Below are positions 41,315-49,700 of a stretch of 64,000 nucleotides of DNA, piece after piece (positions within the stretch are counted from its first letter, which is position 1; every line of letters starts with the position of its first letter). The notes below the pieces were generated by a model that searched no databases, was not told the DNA's origin, and saw only the letters and a program-made list of their open reading frames with translations. The stretch is from Cohnella xylanilytica. GTDB lineage: Bacteria > Bacillota > Bacilli > Paenibacillales > Paenibacillaceae. The position numbers and the translations under genes were made by a program. The stretch is from NCBI RefSeq assembly GCF_014212175.1, contig NZ_JACJVR010000057.1:39703-103702 (forward strand), in the 5' to 3' direction.

Positions 41315-43651
41315 TTGCCGGTGGGGAACCAACGGACGAAGATGAGCGGAAGCGGAGGGAAAGGCCGTTACTTCCGCCGCAGCCTGGCGCTGCTGCTCAT
41401 GATCGCGAGCGTGCCGTCTCTATTTATCGCGGTCAGCAATTACTGGATCGGCATTCGGCAGATCGAGAAGGAAGCGATCCGTTCGCACCAGCTTCGAACG
41501 GAGCAGGTGTCGGAGATGCTCGCCAATCAGTTCGACCAGATTGCTATTGTAATGAGCCGATGGTCGACCAACCCGCTATTCGGCGATTATCTGGATCGAT
41601 TCTCGTTCCTTGAGAATATAAGCCAATCGCAAGAACTGATGCAGTCGCTGACCGTCGTTGGGGGCTCGAACCTGTTCATCGACGAAGCGCGGCTGTATCT
41701 CGGACGGCAACGCACGCTCGTGTCTGCCGAAGGCATTCAGTCCTTGTCCGGAGCCCGTCTGGAAGCCTACAGCCGGTTGCTGAAACAGCATGAGGGACTA
41801 TTCCTCGCCTATGACCTGCCCTTGAATGACAAGGGGGCGATCGCACCGGTCTCCATGATCTTCAAGCTGCCTTGGTATGCGGATAAGCCGTTCGGAGCCT
41901 TCGTGCTGAATCTGAGCGGACCCGAGATCGAGAGGTCGGTCGGCTACTTGCAGACGGGCGAACGCGGAGCGGCCTTCCTCATGCAGAAGAACGGCGAATG
42001 GATCACGAAGCCGGAAGAGCGGGCGTCGGCGTTGTCCGACGCGTTGCGGAGCGAAGTGCTGGATCGCGCAGACTCCAAGGAAGGATTCTTCCCGTTCGAG
42101 TGGCAGGGGAAGGATTACCAAGTCTCGTTCAGCCGGGTTACTCAGGCGGAATGGATGTACGTGACGGCGAGTCCGGTCTCAGAGCTCTTGAAGCCGGTGC
42201 TGGCGACGTCCCGTTGGCTGGCCGCGGCGGGACTCGTCGGCCTGGCGGCGGGTCTTGCGTTGTCCTGGGTGGCGACCGAACGCTTGCACCGGCCGATTCG
42301 GCGGCTCGTTCGCCTCTTCGGGGACGGTCGGATTCCGCAGGAAGAGGAGAAGCTTCATGAGCTCGAATATCTCGAGCTCCAATGGGCCCGGTTGGGCGAC
42401 GAGAGCCGGACGCTGCGCGACCGATTGAAGCGCGCCGAGCCCTCGCTGCGGGAAGGGTTCTTGCTCCAGCTCGTTCAAGGACATCTGTACGCCCTTAGCG
42501 AGTCCGACCTCCGGGAGCGGATGGAGCATCTCGGCTGGCCCGCAAGAGATAGCCGGTTCGCCATGCTGCTTATCCAGTTGTCCGGCTTATCCGCCGAGCA
42601 AGCAAGGTTCCGGGAGAACGACCGCCAACTGGTCTCTTTCGCTGCGGCCAATATCGCGCAGGAACTGGCTGACGAACAAGGTTTAGCCGCCAGCGCGATC
42701 AACTTTCAAAACCTGTCTGTCGGCCTTCTCCATTGGAAGGAGAACGGTGAGGACCCGGCGGAGGCCAAGCGGGAGCTGCTTGCGTACTCGCAACGATTGA
42801 TCGGAGCGCTGTCGAACGTCTTGCGCATGCACGCGACGATTATCGTCAGCCGCTGGACGGACAGACTCGGCAGCGTGCCGGAGCTGCTTGAACAAGCCCG
42901 TAAAGCGGTGAGCTTCAGAGATCTGCAAGAGATCCACCAAGTGATCGACCTGGACGAGTTCGGCAGCGGTTCGCCGCGATCGGCCTCGGCCCGGTATCCG
43001 ATCGCGGAAGAGGACGAGCTTCTCCATGCGATGTGGCTCGGGCTTCCGGAGGAATCCGAATCGCGGTATGAGCTCTTCATGGACGAGGTGGAGAAGATCA
43101 GCGAGAGCGATGCGGACTTCCGGAATACGTGCCTGCAGCTTCTAGGCCGCGTACGGGGAATGTTGATCGAACTCGGGTTCACGATGCATCCGCTAATCGT
43201 TGAGGGCCGCGTCTATGAAGAAGTGCTGTCTCTCCCCGATCCCATAGAGGTGAGAAGCTGGATGTGGCGTCGGATCGTTCGGCCGTATCTGGACGATTAC
43301 GGGAAGGCGCAGAACGTCGGGGCGCGCAGGCTGGTCGAACAAGCCGTCGATTGGATCGGCGAACGTTATGCGCAGGATTTGCCGCTTGAAGCATGCGCGG
43401 AGCAGCTGCATACGAGCCCTTATACGCTGAGCCGCTCGTTCAAGCTGGTTCTCGGAGTTACCTATGTCGAACACATTCAGAACCTGAGGCTGGCAAAGGC
43501 GAAGGAGCTTCTGCTGTCGACGACGCTGCGCATCAACGAGGTGGCCGAGCGGGTCGGCTACCAGCATTCGTACTTCAACAAGCTGTTCAAAGGCGAGACG
43601 GGCTTGACTCCTACTCAATACAGGGAGAGCTTCCGACATCATCCGAATTAG
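41315..43651 (+). CDS. Membrane-anchored AraC-family regulator
   Basis: 778 residues from TTG 41315 (ggaggtgg upstream). Membrane helix at about 25-45, extracellular Cache-like sensor (about 46-295: GGSNLFIDEARLYLG, MYVTASPVSELL), second membrane helix (about 300-322), HAMP-like and coiled segment, then a central cytoplasmic region of about 300 residues and an AraC double HTH at the end (LEACAEQLHTSPYTLSRSFKLV, INEVAERVGYQHSYFNKLFKGETG). There is no kinase or receiver domain, so it would sense outside and bind DNA directly. It probably controls its own operon. Confidence 0.9.
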   Translation: MPVGNQRTKMSGSGGKGRYFRRSLALLLMIASVPSLFIAVSNYWIGIRQIEKEAIRSHQLRTEQVSEMLANQFDQIAIVMSRWSTNPLFGDYLDRFSFLENISQSQELMQSLTVVGGSNLFIDEARLYLGRQRTLVSAEGIQSLSGARLEAYSRLLKQHEGLFLAYDLPLNDKGAIAPVSMIFKLPWYADKPFGAFVLNLSGPEIERSVGYLQTGERGAAFLMQKNGEWITKPEERASALSDALRSEVLDRADSKEGFFPFEWQGKDYQVSFSRVTQAEWMYVTASPVSELLKPVLATSRWLAAAGLVGLAAGLALSWVATERLHRPIRRLVRLFGDGRIPQEEEKLHELEYLELQWARLGDESRTLRDRLKRAEPSLREGFLLQLVQGHLYALSESDLRERMEHLGWPARDSRFAMLLIQLSGLSAEQARFRENDRQLVSFAAANIAQELADEQGLAASAINFQNLSVGLLHWKENGEDPAEAKRELLAYSQRLIGALSNVLRMHATIIVSRWTDRLGSVPELLEQARKAVSFRDLQEIHQVIDLDEFGSGSPRSASARYPIAEEDELLHAMWLGLPEESESRYELFMDEVEKISESDADFRNTCLQLLGRVRGMLIELGFTMHPLIVEGRVYEEVLSLPDPIEVRSWMWRRIVRPYLDDYGKAQNVGARRLVEQAVDWIGERYAQDLPLEACAEQLHTSPYTLSRSFKLVLGVTYVEHIQNLRLAKAKELLLSTTLRINEVAERVGYQHSYFNKLFKGETGLTPTQYRESFRHHPN

Positions 43652-43662
43652 GGGGAATCCGC

Positions 43663-45360
43663 ATGGAACGAATGTTCAGGAATCATCGGGTACGCAGCAG
43701 CCGGACGATAGACGGGCTGTGGGAATTCGCGAAGACGGAAGGGGCTCCTTCCGCGACGGGTCTCGGCCGGCTCGGCTTCGATTACCGGCTGATGGTGCCG
43801 GGGTGCTGGGAGGCGCATCCGGAGCTGCGGACGTATCGGGGGCAAGGGGTTTACCGACGAAGGGTTCGGATCGAACGTTCGGGACCGGCGCGGCTCGAAT
43901 TCAAAGGCGTCAGCCATACCGCCCGCGTGTACTGGGACGGGAAGGAGATCGCAAGTCATTATAATGCCTATACGGCCTTCAGCGTCATCGTCCCCGACGC
44001 GCCGGCCGGCGAGCACGAGCTGCTCGTCTGGGTCGACAATTCGTTCGGGGAATTCTCGTCGCTGCACGTTCCCAACGATTACTATACGTACGGCGGTCTC
44101 ATCCGGCCGGTCGTTCTGGAGGAGCTGGAAGGTCCGTTCGTCGAGAGGGCCGCGTTCACGCCTTCCGGGGAAGACGGCGCCTGGAAGGGCCGGCTGGCGA
44201 TTACGCTGGCCAATCCTTCGGCCGCCGCGCGCGAGGTGAGACCGGAGGCGGAATTGGCCGGATGCAAGCTGGAGTGGAATCCGGTCCGGATCGAAGCGGG
44301 GGAGACGATCGTTCTCGGCGGCGAATACGACTTCCCGGGGGCGGAGACCTGGTCGCCGGAGAAGCCGACGCTGCACGAGCTGTCGGTTCGGCTGCTCGAT
44401 GGCGAGACGGGCAGAGCGATCGACGATTGGATCGACCGGATCGGGTTCCGCACGGTCTCGGCGAAGAACGGCCGCATCCAGCTGAACGGCCGGGACATCG
44501 TGCTGAAGGGGTTCAACCGGCACGAGGATCATCCGATGGCGGGGGCGGCGCTGACGCCGGAGCTGATGAACCAGGACATCGACCTGATGCTGGACATGGG
44601 CGCGAATATGGTGCGGACGAGCCATTATCCGAACGACGAACGCTTCCTCGATCTGTGCGACGAGAGGGGACTGCTCGTGTGGGAGGAGAACCACGCCCGG
44701 GGTCTTAGCATCGAGCAGATGCGCAATCCGAACTTCGTCTGGCAGTGCGAGCAGGTGAACCGAGAGATGGCGACGCAGCATTACAATCGACCGTCCATCA
44801 TCGTCTGGGCGATACTGAACGAATGCGCGAGCGACTGCGAGGAGGGGCGGGTTCACTACAAGCGGCAGCTGGAGCAGCTCCGGGCGCTCGACTCGTCCCG
44901 CCCCCTGACGTTCGCTTCGCACCACCGGGAGAAGGAGATCTGCTTCGACCTGGCCGATATCGTCTCGTTCAATCTGTACCCGGGGTGGTATACGGACGAA
45001 GATCCCGGGGAGCTGTGCGACCGGGCCCGCGGTTGGGCGGACGCGAGCGGCGGGGCGGGCAAGCCGATGATCATGAGCGAATTCGGGGCCGACGGCTATT
45101 ACGGGCTGAGGGATCCGTCGCGGGTACGGGGCACCGAGGAGAGGCAGGCCGACATCCTGGAAGCGAACCTGGCCGCTTACGCCGCCCGCCCGTATTTGTC
45201 CGGCATGCTGATCTGGCAGTTCTGCGATTGCCGCGTGACCGAAGACACGGGATGGCTCCTCACCCGGGCGGGGACGCAGAACAGCAAGGGCGTCGTCGAC
45301 CGCTACCGGCGGCCGAAGCTGGCTTATTCGGTCGTACGGCGTTATTTTCGTTCGATTTGA
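43663..45360 (+). CDS. GH2 beta-glucuronidase/beta-galactosidase-like enzyme
   Basis: 565 residues from ATG 43663 (gggggaa upstream), no signal peptide. N-terminal sugar-binding jelly roll (RTIDGLWEFAKTEG, VPGCWEAHPELRTYRGQGVYRR), Ig-like domain, then the GH2 barrel with LKGFNRHEDHPMAGAALTP and MVRTSHYPNDERFLDLCDE; acid/base Glu387 in AILNECASD and nucleophile Glu473 in IMSEFGADG. The short size (no C-terminal small domain of LacZ) and the active-site region resemble bacterial beta-glucuronidases. It would hydrolyse sugars taken up by the operon transporter. Confidence 0.88.
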   Translation: MERMFRNHRVRSSRTIDGLWEFAKTEGAPSATGLGRLGFDYRLMVPGCWEAHPELRTYRGQGVYRRRVRIERSGPARLEFKGVSHTARVYWDGKEIASHYNAYTAFSVIVPDAPAGEHELLVWVDNSFGEFSSLHVPNDYYTYGGLIRPVVLEELEGPFVERAAFTPSGEDGAWKGRLAITLANPSAAAREVRPEAELAGCKLEWNPVRIEAGETIVLGGEYDFPGAETWSPEKPTLHELSVRLLDGETGRAIDDWIDRIGFRTVSAKNGRIQLNGRDIVLKGFNRHEDHPMAGAALTPELMNQDIDLMLDMGANMVRTSHYPNDERFLDLCDERGLLVWEENHARGLSIEQMRNPNFVWQCEQVNREMATQHYNRPSIIVWAILNECASDCEEGRVHYKRQLEQLRALDSSRPLTFASHHREKEICFDLADIVSFNLYPGWYTDEDPGELCDRARGWADASGGAGKPMIMSEFGADGYYGLRDPSRVRGTEERQADILEANLAAYAARPYLSGMLIWQFCDCRVTEDTGWLLTRAGTQNSKGVVDRYRRPKLAYSVVRRYFRSI

Positions 45361-45372
45361 ACTCTATCCATC

Positions 45373-45435
45373 GCGCCGGATGTCGGGTTCCTTCGGGCAG
45401 GGGGAACTCGCTTCGCCAGGCTCGACATCCGGCGC
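45373..45435. repeat. Long inverted repeat, 13-bp perfect arms
   Basis: GCGCCGGATGTCG (45373-45385) and its exact reverse complement (45423-45435) with a 37-base loop. It follows the GH2 stop and lacks a T run. Confidence 0.8.
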
Positions 45436-45440
45436 AAGCA

Positions 45441-45469
45441 TTGAAACCCGCTTCGTTCCCGTATATAAT
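45441..45469 (+). promoter_or_regulatory. Strong sigma-A promoter of the ferredoxin-like gene
   Basis: TTGAAA (45441-45446), 17 bp, TATAAT (45464-45469). The start codon is about 70 bases after the predicted transcription start. Confidence 0.75.
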
Positions 45470-45543
45470 CGTAACAATTACATATAAGGTCTCGCATAAA
45501 ACGATCAGACGCGATTTGAACGAGGACGAGAAGGAGACCAGAC

Positions 45544-45906
45544 ATGACGACGTGGAATTTGGAGGAGACCCGCTGCCATCTGCTCATCTGCAACGGCGGG
45601 AGCTGCATGGCGAAGCAAGCGGACGAAGTCACGCAAGCGATCCGGGATGAGCTTGCGTCGCTTGGCGCGGACCGGCGGATTCATACGACGCGGACCCGCT
45701 GCAACGGCCGCTGCGCGGACGCCTGCGTCGTGATCGCCTACCCGGACGGGATCTGGTACAAAGGCATCACCCCTGAGCTTGGCCGGAAGCTCGTCCGCCG
45801 GCACTTGTCCGGAGACCGGTTGGACGAACATATCGTTTATTCGTACGACGGCCGCTTCGTCTCTTCCGGCCTCTCGGCAGCAGGAACGGATAAACCAACG
45901 AATTGA
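45544..45906 (+). CDS. Thioredoxin-like [2Fe-2S] ferredoxin
   Basis: 120 residues. Thioredoxin-like ferredoxin fold with the cluster cysteines in HLLICNGGSCMAK (N-terminal pair) and TRCNGRCADACVV (C-terminal pair plus an extra Cys), then IAYPDGIWYKGITPELG. This is the small stand-alone ferredoxin found in many Firmicutes, of uncertain partner, related to the hydrogenase NuoE-like domain and CbiW-type proteins. ATG 45544 follows gaaggaga. Own promoter upstream. Confidence 0.85.
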   Translation: MTTWNLEETRCHLLICNGGSCMAKQADEVTQAIRDELASLGADRRIHTTRTRCNGRCADACVVIAYPDGIWYKGITPELGRKLVRRHLSGDRLDEHIVYSYDGRFVSSGLSAAGTDKPTN

Positions 45907-45924
45907 AGCGTATCGCTTAAGACG

Positions 45925-46624
45925 ATGATATCGCGGCGTTGCCGCCGGAACGGCAGCGTCGACGGAGTCGTCGACTGCATGTTCAACATTCCGCTGCTCT
46001 ACTGGGCGACGGAGGAGACGGGAGACCCCCGCTTCCAGCAGATCGCGATGAAGCACGCGGACACGGCGATGACGGCGTTCGTGCGCCCGGACGGCTCCGT
46101 TAACCACATCGTCGAATTCGATCCGTTCCATGGCGGCGTCGTCAAGACGTACGGCGGGCAGGGCTGCGAGGAGGGCTCCTCCTGGACCCGCGGCCAGACG
46201 TGGGCGCTCTACGGCTTCATGATGAGCTATATCCATACGGGAAAAGAAGAGTACCTTCAGACCGCGAAGCGAATCGCGCACTACTTCATGGCGAACATCC
46301 CGGAGAGCGGCCTCGTCCCGATCGACTTCCGCCAGCCGCCGGAGCCCGCCTATGAGGACTCGACCGCCCGCCGCCTGCGGGTTGATCGAGATCGCGAAGG
46401 CGGTCGGCGAGCGGGAGAAGGAGGTCTATCTGCGGGCGGCGCTGAAGCTGCTGAAGACGCTGGACGAGCGGCGCTGCGACTGGTCCGGGGACGTCGACCA
46501 CCTCGTGACGCACGGCTCGGCCGCGTATCACAATCCGAACCGCCATACGCCGATTATTTACGGAGACTATTACTTCATGGAAGCCGTGTTCAAGCTGAAG
46601 GGCGACGATTTGTATTTGTGGTAG
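45925..46624 (+). pseudogene. GH88 unsaturated glucuronyl hydrolase relic
   Basis: Frame 1 reads VVDCMFNIPLLYWATEETGD, TFMKHADTAM-like MKHADTAMTAFVRPDGS, TYGGQGCEEGSSWTRGQTW and GLVPIDFRQPPEPAYEDSTA; near 46365 one extra C in a C-rich run shifts the frame, and the rest (CGLIEIAKAVGEREKEVYL, SAAYHNPNRHTPIIYGDYYF, ending at 46624) continues in the next frame. About 200 residues of GH88/GH105 similarity remain of about 370; the N-terminal third, including the first catalytic Asp region, is missing. Not functional. Such enzymes act on unsaturated uronates after pectin or glycosaminoglycan lyases. Confidence 0.75.
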
Positions 46625-46744
46625 TCCGGGCGCGGCGAGCTAGGTTCTGGCATTCCGAGGTCGATCTCCCGGATGAATACCGAAAATACAAAAATTAGAA
46701 ATAAGAATGAGAGAGCAAGGTCGAGCATTCCCGAGCAAACGAGA

Positions 46745-46760
46745 GGGAAACCGGTATCTC
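46745..46760. promoter_or_regulatory. Putative LacI operator upstream of mdxE
   Basis: GGGAAACCGGTATCTC shares AAACCGGT and TCTC with the palindrome in front of the LacI gene; 14 of 16 bases match 12592-12607. It lies 17 bp before the -35 box. Confidence 0.5.
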
Positions 46761-46776
46761 TTGGAAATAACGCCAA

Positions 46777-46791
46777 TTGCAAGCGTTTTAT
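46777..46791. promoter_or_regulatory. Candidate cre (CcpA) site overlapping the mdxE promoter
   Basis: TTGCAAGCGTTTTAT matches 14 of 15 positions of WTGNAANCGNWNNCW and overlaps the -35 box, so bound CcpA would block initiation. Confidence 0.6.
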
Positions 46792-46806
46792 CCGCCGCCT
46801 TATAAT
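46777..46806 (+). promoter_or_regulatory. Promoter of the maltodextrin importer operon
   Basis: TTGCAA (46777-46782), 18 bp, TATAAT (46801-46806). The predicted leader is about 140 nt and contains an intrinsic terminator. Confidence 0.65.
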
Positions 46807-46840
46807 CAAGGCACAAGTTGAAGGCCATGCTACCCGACAG

Positions 46841-46888
46841 GGTACAACCTCGGTACGGTCCCTTACCGCCGAGGTTGTGCCTTTTTTT
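46841..46888 (+). terminator. Terminator inside the mdxE leader (possible attenuator)
   Basis: A 13-bp stem, 46841-46853 with 46869-46881 (one G-U), is followed by seven Ts, between the promoter and the mdxE start. A smaller hairpin, TACCC (46831-46835) with GGGTA (46840-46844), uses part of the same 5' arm, and GGCACAA at 46810-46816 could pair with 46875-46881, so alternative folds exist. Confidence 0.7.
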
Positions 46889-46951
46889 GCTGTTGCGCAA
46901 ACGTCGTTAGCATAGCCTCGGCCTGTGCCAATCCAGAGAAGGGGAGAGTCG

Positions 46952-48292
46952 ATGTTCATGTTGGGAAGCAAGCAAAGGATTCGTTTGGCCGCATTGTTGA
47001 CAGCGCTTACAGTGGTGCTGGCCGGCTGCGGAGGAGGCAACTCGTCAAGCGGAGGGAATTCCGGTTCGGAGCCGACGGGCGGCTCGTCGGCATCCGCCTC
47101 CCAAGGCGGAGATCAGGCCGGATCGTCCGGAGAAGGGGAGGACGAGCTGAAGCCGGAATCCGGCGCGAAGCTCGTCGTATGGGAAGGCCAGGAGCAATTG
47201 GAGTACATGAAGGCGATCGGCCAAGATTTCGAAGCTCAGTACGGAGTGCCCGTCACGGTCGAGGTCGTCGCGGGCGGAGACCAGGGCAAGCGGCTCGCGA
47301 CCGACGGTCCGTCCAAGACGGCGGCCGACATCCTGACGCTGCCGCACGACCAGCTCGGACTCGCCGCGAAGGCCGGACTTCTGCTTCCGAACGACGCGTT
47401 CGAGGAAGAGACCCGCGCGTCCTCCGCCGAGACGGCCGTGCTCGCCTCCACCTACGACGGGGTTCTGTACGGCTATCCGAAGTCGGTCGAGACCTATGCG
47501 CTTTTCTACAACAAGAAGCTGTTCCCCGAACCGCCCAAGACTTGGGACGAGATTCTGAAGTTCGGGGAGACGTACACCGAGGCAAGCCAGAAGAAGTACG
47601 CGATCATGTGGGAATTCGTCGGGTATTACTCGTATCCGTTCATCGGCGGCTTCGGCGGATACATGTTCGGAGACGACAACACGAACGCGAAGGACATCGG
47701 CTTGAACAAGGGCGACACGGCGAAGGGGTTCGAGTTCCTCCGCCAGTTCAAGAAGATTCTGCCGATGAACGCGGGCGACATCACCTACGACGTCAAGACG
47801 CAGCTGTTCAAGGAAGGCAAGCTGGCGCTGAACGTCGACGGCCCCTGGTCCGTCGCCGCGTTCAAGGGCTCGGTCGACTTCGGAGTCGCTCCGCTGCCGA
47901 AGCTTCCGAACGGCAACGACGCGATGTCCTTCTCCGGCATCAAGTCCTATTACGTCAATTCGTACACCGCGTATCCGCAGGCCGCCCGCCTGTTCGCGCG
48001 CTTCGCGAGCAGCAAGGAGAACCAGCTCAAGAACTATCGGATGACCGGCGCCATCCCGGCGAACAAGGAAGCGGGGGCGGATCCGGCCATCGCCGGCGAC
48101 CCGATCACGAGCGGCTTCTTCCAACAGTTCGAGCGCTCGGTGCCGATGTCGTCGGTCCCGGGCGTCGACCTCGCCTGGGATGCGTTGAAGGCGACCTTCG
48201 TCTCTCTCTGGGACGATCCGAGCCTCGATATCCAATCGACGCTGGACGACATGGTGAAGAAGATCGAAGACGGCATTTCATCCAAAGGCTGA
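46952..48292 (+). CDS. mdxE: Maltodextrin-binding lipoprotein
   Basis: 446 residues from ATG 46952 (gaaggggaga upstream). Lipobox VLAGCGG (Cys26), Ser/Gly linker, then a MalE-type fold: KLVVWEGQEQLEYMKAIGQDF, ADILTLPHDQLGLAAKAGLL, YGYPKSVETYALFYNKKL, GKLALNVDGPWSVAAFKG and AMSFSGIKSYYVNSYT. These are the signatures of maltose/maltodextrin-binding proteins (MdxE/CycB group). With the two permeases it imports the products of the secreted amylases at 3-10 kb. Control is probably by LacI and CcpA. Confidence 0.85.
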   Translation: MFMLGSKQRIRLAALLTALTVVLAGCGGGNSSSGGNSGSEPTGGSSASASQGGDQAGSSGEGEDELKPESGAKLVVWEGQEQLEYMKAIGQDFEAQYGVPVTVEVVAGGDQGKRLATDGPSKTAADILTLPHDQLGLAAKAGLLLPNDAFEEETRASSAETAVLASTYDGVLYGYPKSVETYALFYNKKLFPEPPKTWDEILKFGETYTEASQKKYAIMWEFVGYYSYPFIGGFGGYMFGDDNTNAKDIGLNKGDTAKGFEFLRQFKKILPMNAGDITYDVKTQLFKEGKLALNVDGPWSVAAFKGSVDFGVAPLPKLPNGNDAMSFSGIKSYYVNSYTAYPQAARLFARFASSKENQLKNYRMTGAIPANKEAGADPAIAGDPITSGFFQQFERSVPMSSVPGVDLAWDALKATFVSLWDDPSLDIQSTLDDMVKKIEDGISSKG

Positions 48293-48293
48293 A

Positions 48294-48307
48294 CTTAAAC
48301 GTTTAAG
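48294..48307. repeat. Perfect 14-bp palindrome between mdxE and mdxF
   Basis: CTTAAACGTTTAAG directly follows the mdxE stop. Unrelated in sequence to the LacI operators above. Confidence 0.6.
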
Positions 48308-48392
48308 AGGCGGGCTCGCGTTTTTCCGTTCCCCGAATGGAAGCGGCGCGGGTCTGCCCTTCACCTTGTCAGAGAGAGAGGTCTTCGCCGCC

Positions 48393-49700
48393 ATGAAGAA
48401 GCCAGCCGTCGCCGCGGTTCTATCCGTCGTCTTCATCGGATTCGGGCAAGCGTACAACCGCCAGTGGATCAAAGGGATTCTATTCGCCGCCTTCGGAGCG
48501 GCGGGGCTTTATCTGTTCGTCTTCGAGCTGTTCGATCTGCTGCGAGGATTGACGACGCTCGGGACGCAGCCTTCCGGCTTCGTGAAGACAGGCAAGCTGA
48601 CGAAGATGGTGGAGGGCGACCACAGCATCTTCATGATGATCAAGGGGCTCGTCGCCTTGGTCGTCGCGCTGCTGTTCGTCTTCTTCTACGTCCTGAACGT
48701 CCGGGACGCGTATCTCGTGGCGAAGGCGAGCGCCCAAGGGACGGCTCCGCGCCGGTTCGGGCAATCGCTCGCCATGCTGGGCCAGAAGCACTTCGCGTAC
48801 CTGGTGCTGCTTCCGCCTCTCGTCGCGATCGCGTTCCTGACCGTGCTGCCGCTCGTCTTCTCGGTTCTCATCGCCTTCACGAACTATGCGGACCCGATTC
48901 TGCCGCCCGCCAAGCTCGTCGATTGGGTCGGATTCGCCAACTTCGCGAAGATGCTGTCGCTGAAGCAGTGGAGCTACACGTTCGGCGGCATCCTTCGCTG
49001 GACGGTCGTCTGGGCGATTCTCGCCACGGCGACGACGTACGTCGGCGGGATTCTCGTCGCGGTGCTCATTCAACAGCCGCGCGTCCGGTTCAAGAAGTTC
49101 TGGAGAACGGCGCTCATGATCCCGTTCGCCATTCCGAACATGGTCTCGCTGCTCGTCATGCGCAATATGTTCAACAATCAGTTCGGCCCGATCAACCAAT
49201 ACTTGCGGAAGCTGGGCTTGGAAGGCCCGCCGTGGCTGACCGATCCGTTCTGGGCGAAGGTCACCGTCGTTCTCGCGAATATGTGGATGGGAATTCCGAT
49301 TACGATGATCCTGGCCGTCGGGGTGCTGACGACGATTCCGAGGGATCTGTACGAGGCGGCGGAGGTGGACGGAGCGGGCTCGTATCAACGGCTTCGATCC
49401 ATTACGATGCCGATGGTGCTGTTCGCGACCGCGCCGATTCTGATCATGCAATTCGCCGGCAACATCAACAACTTCAACGTCATCTACCTGCTCACGAACG
49501 GGGAGCCGGTCAACGTTCGCTACCAGTTCGCCGGCGATACGGACCTGCTCGTCACGTGGCTGTACAAGCTCGCCTTGAACCAGTCGCAATTCAGCTTCGC
49601 GTCGGTGATCGGCATCTTCATTTTCCTGATCGTCGGTTCGCTGTCCGTCTGGAGCTATACGCGCACGCGATCGTACCGGGAGGAGGACATGATCCAATGA
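48393..49700 (+). CDS. mdxF: Maltodextrin ABC permease, MalF/MdxF type
   Basis: 435 residues; ATG 48393 preferred over an unsupported TTG at 48366, though its ribosome site is 11 bases away. About eight membrane helices, with the extra N-terminal pair and large loop that mark MdxF/YvdH (VAAVLSVVFIGFGQAYNRQW, then a segment to about residue 110 before the core). EAA loop RDLYEAAEVDGAGSYQRLR; LTNGEPVNVRYQFAGDTDLL is typical of MalF. Confidence 0.88.
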   Translation: MKKPAVAAVLSVVFIGFGQAYNRQWIKGILFAAFGAAGLYLFVFELFDLLRGLTTLGTQPSGFVKTGKLTKMVEGDHSIFMMIKGLVALVVALLFVFFYVLNVRDAYLVAKASAQGTAPRRFGQSLAMLGQKHFAYLVLLPPLVAIAFLTVLPLVFSVLIAFTNYADPILPPAKLVDWVGFANFAKMLSLKQWSYTFGGILRWTVVWAILATATTYVGGILVAVLIQQPRVRFKKFWRTALMIPFAIPNMVSLLVMRNMFNNQFGPINQYLRKLGLEGPPWLTDPFWAKVTVVLANMWMGIPITMILAVGVLTTIPRDLYEAAEVDGAGSYQRLRSITMPMVLFATAPILIMQFAGNINNFNVIYLLTNGEPVNVRYQFAGDTDLLVTWLYKLALNQSQFSFASVIGIFIFLIVGSLSVWSYTRTRSYREEDMIQ

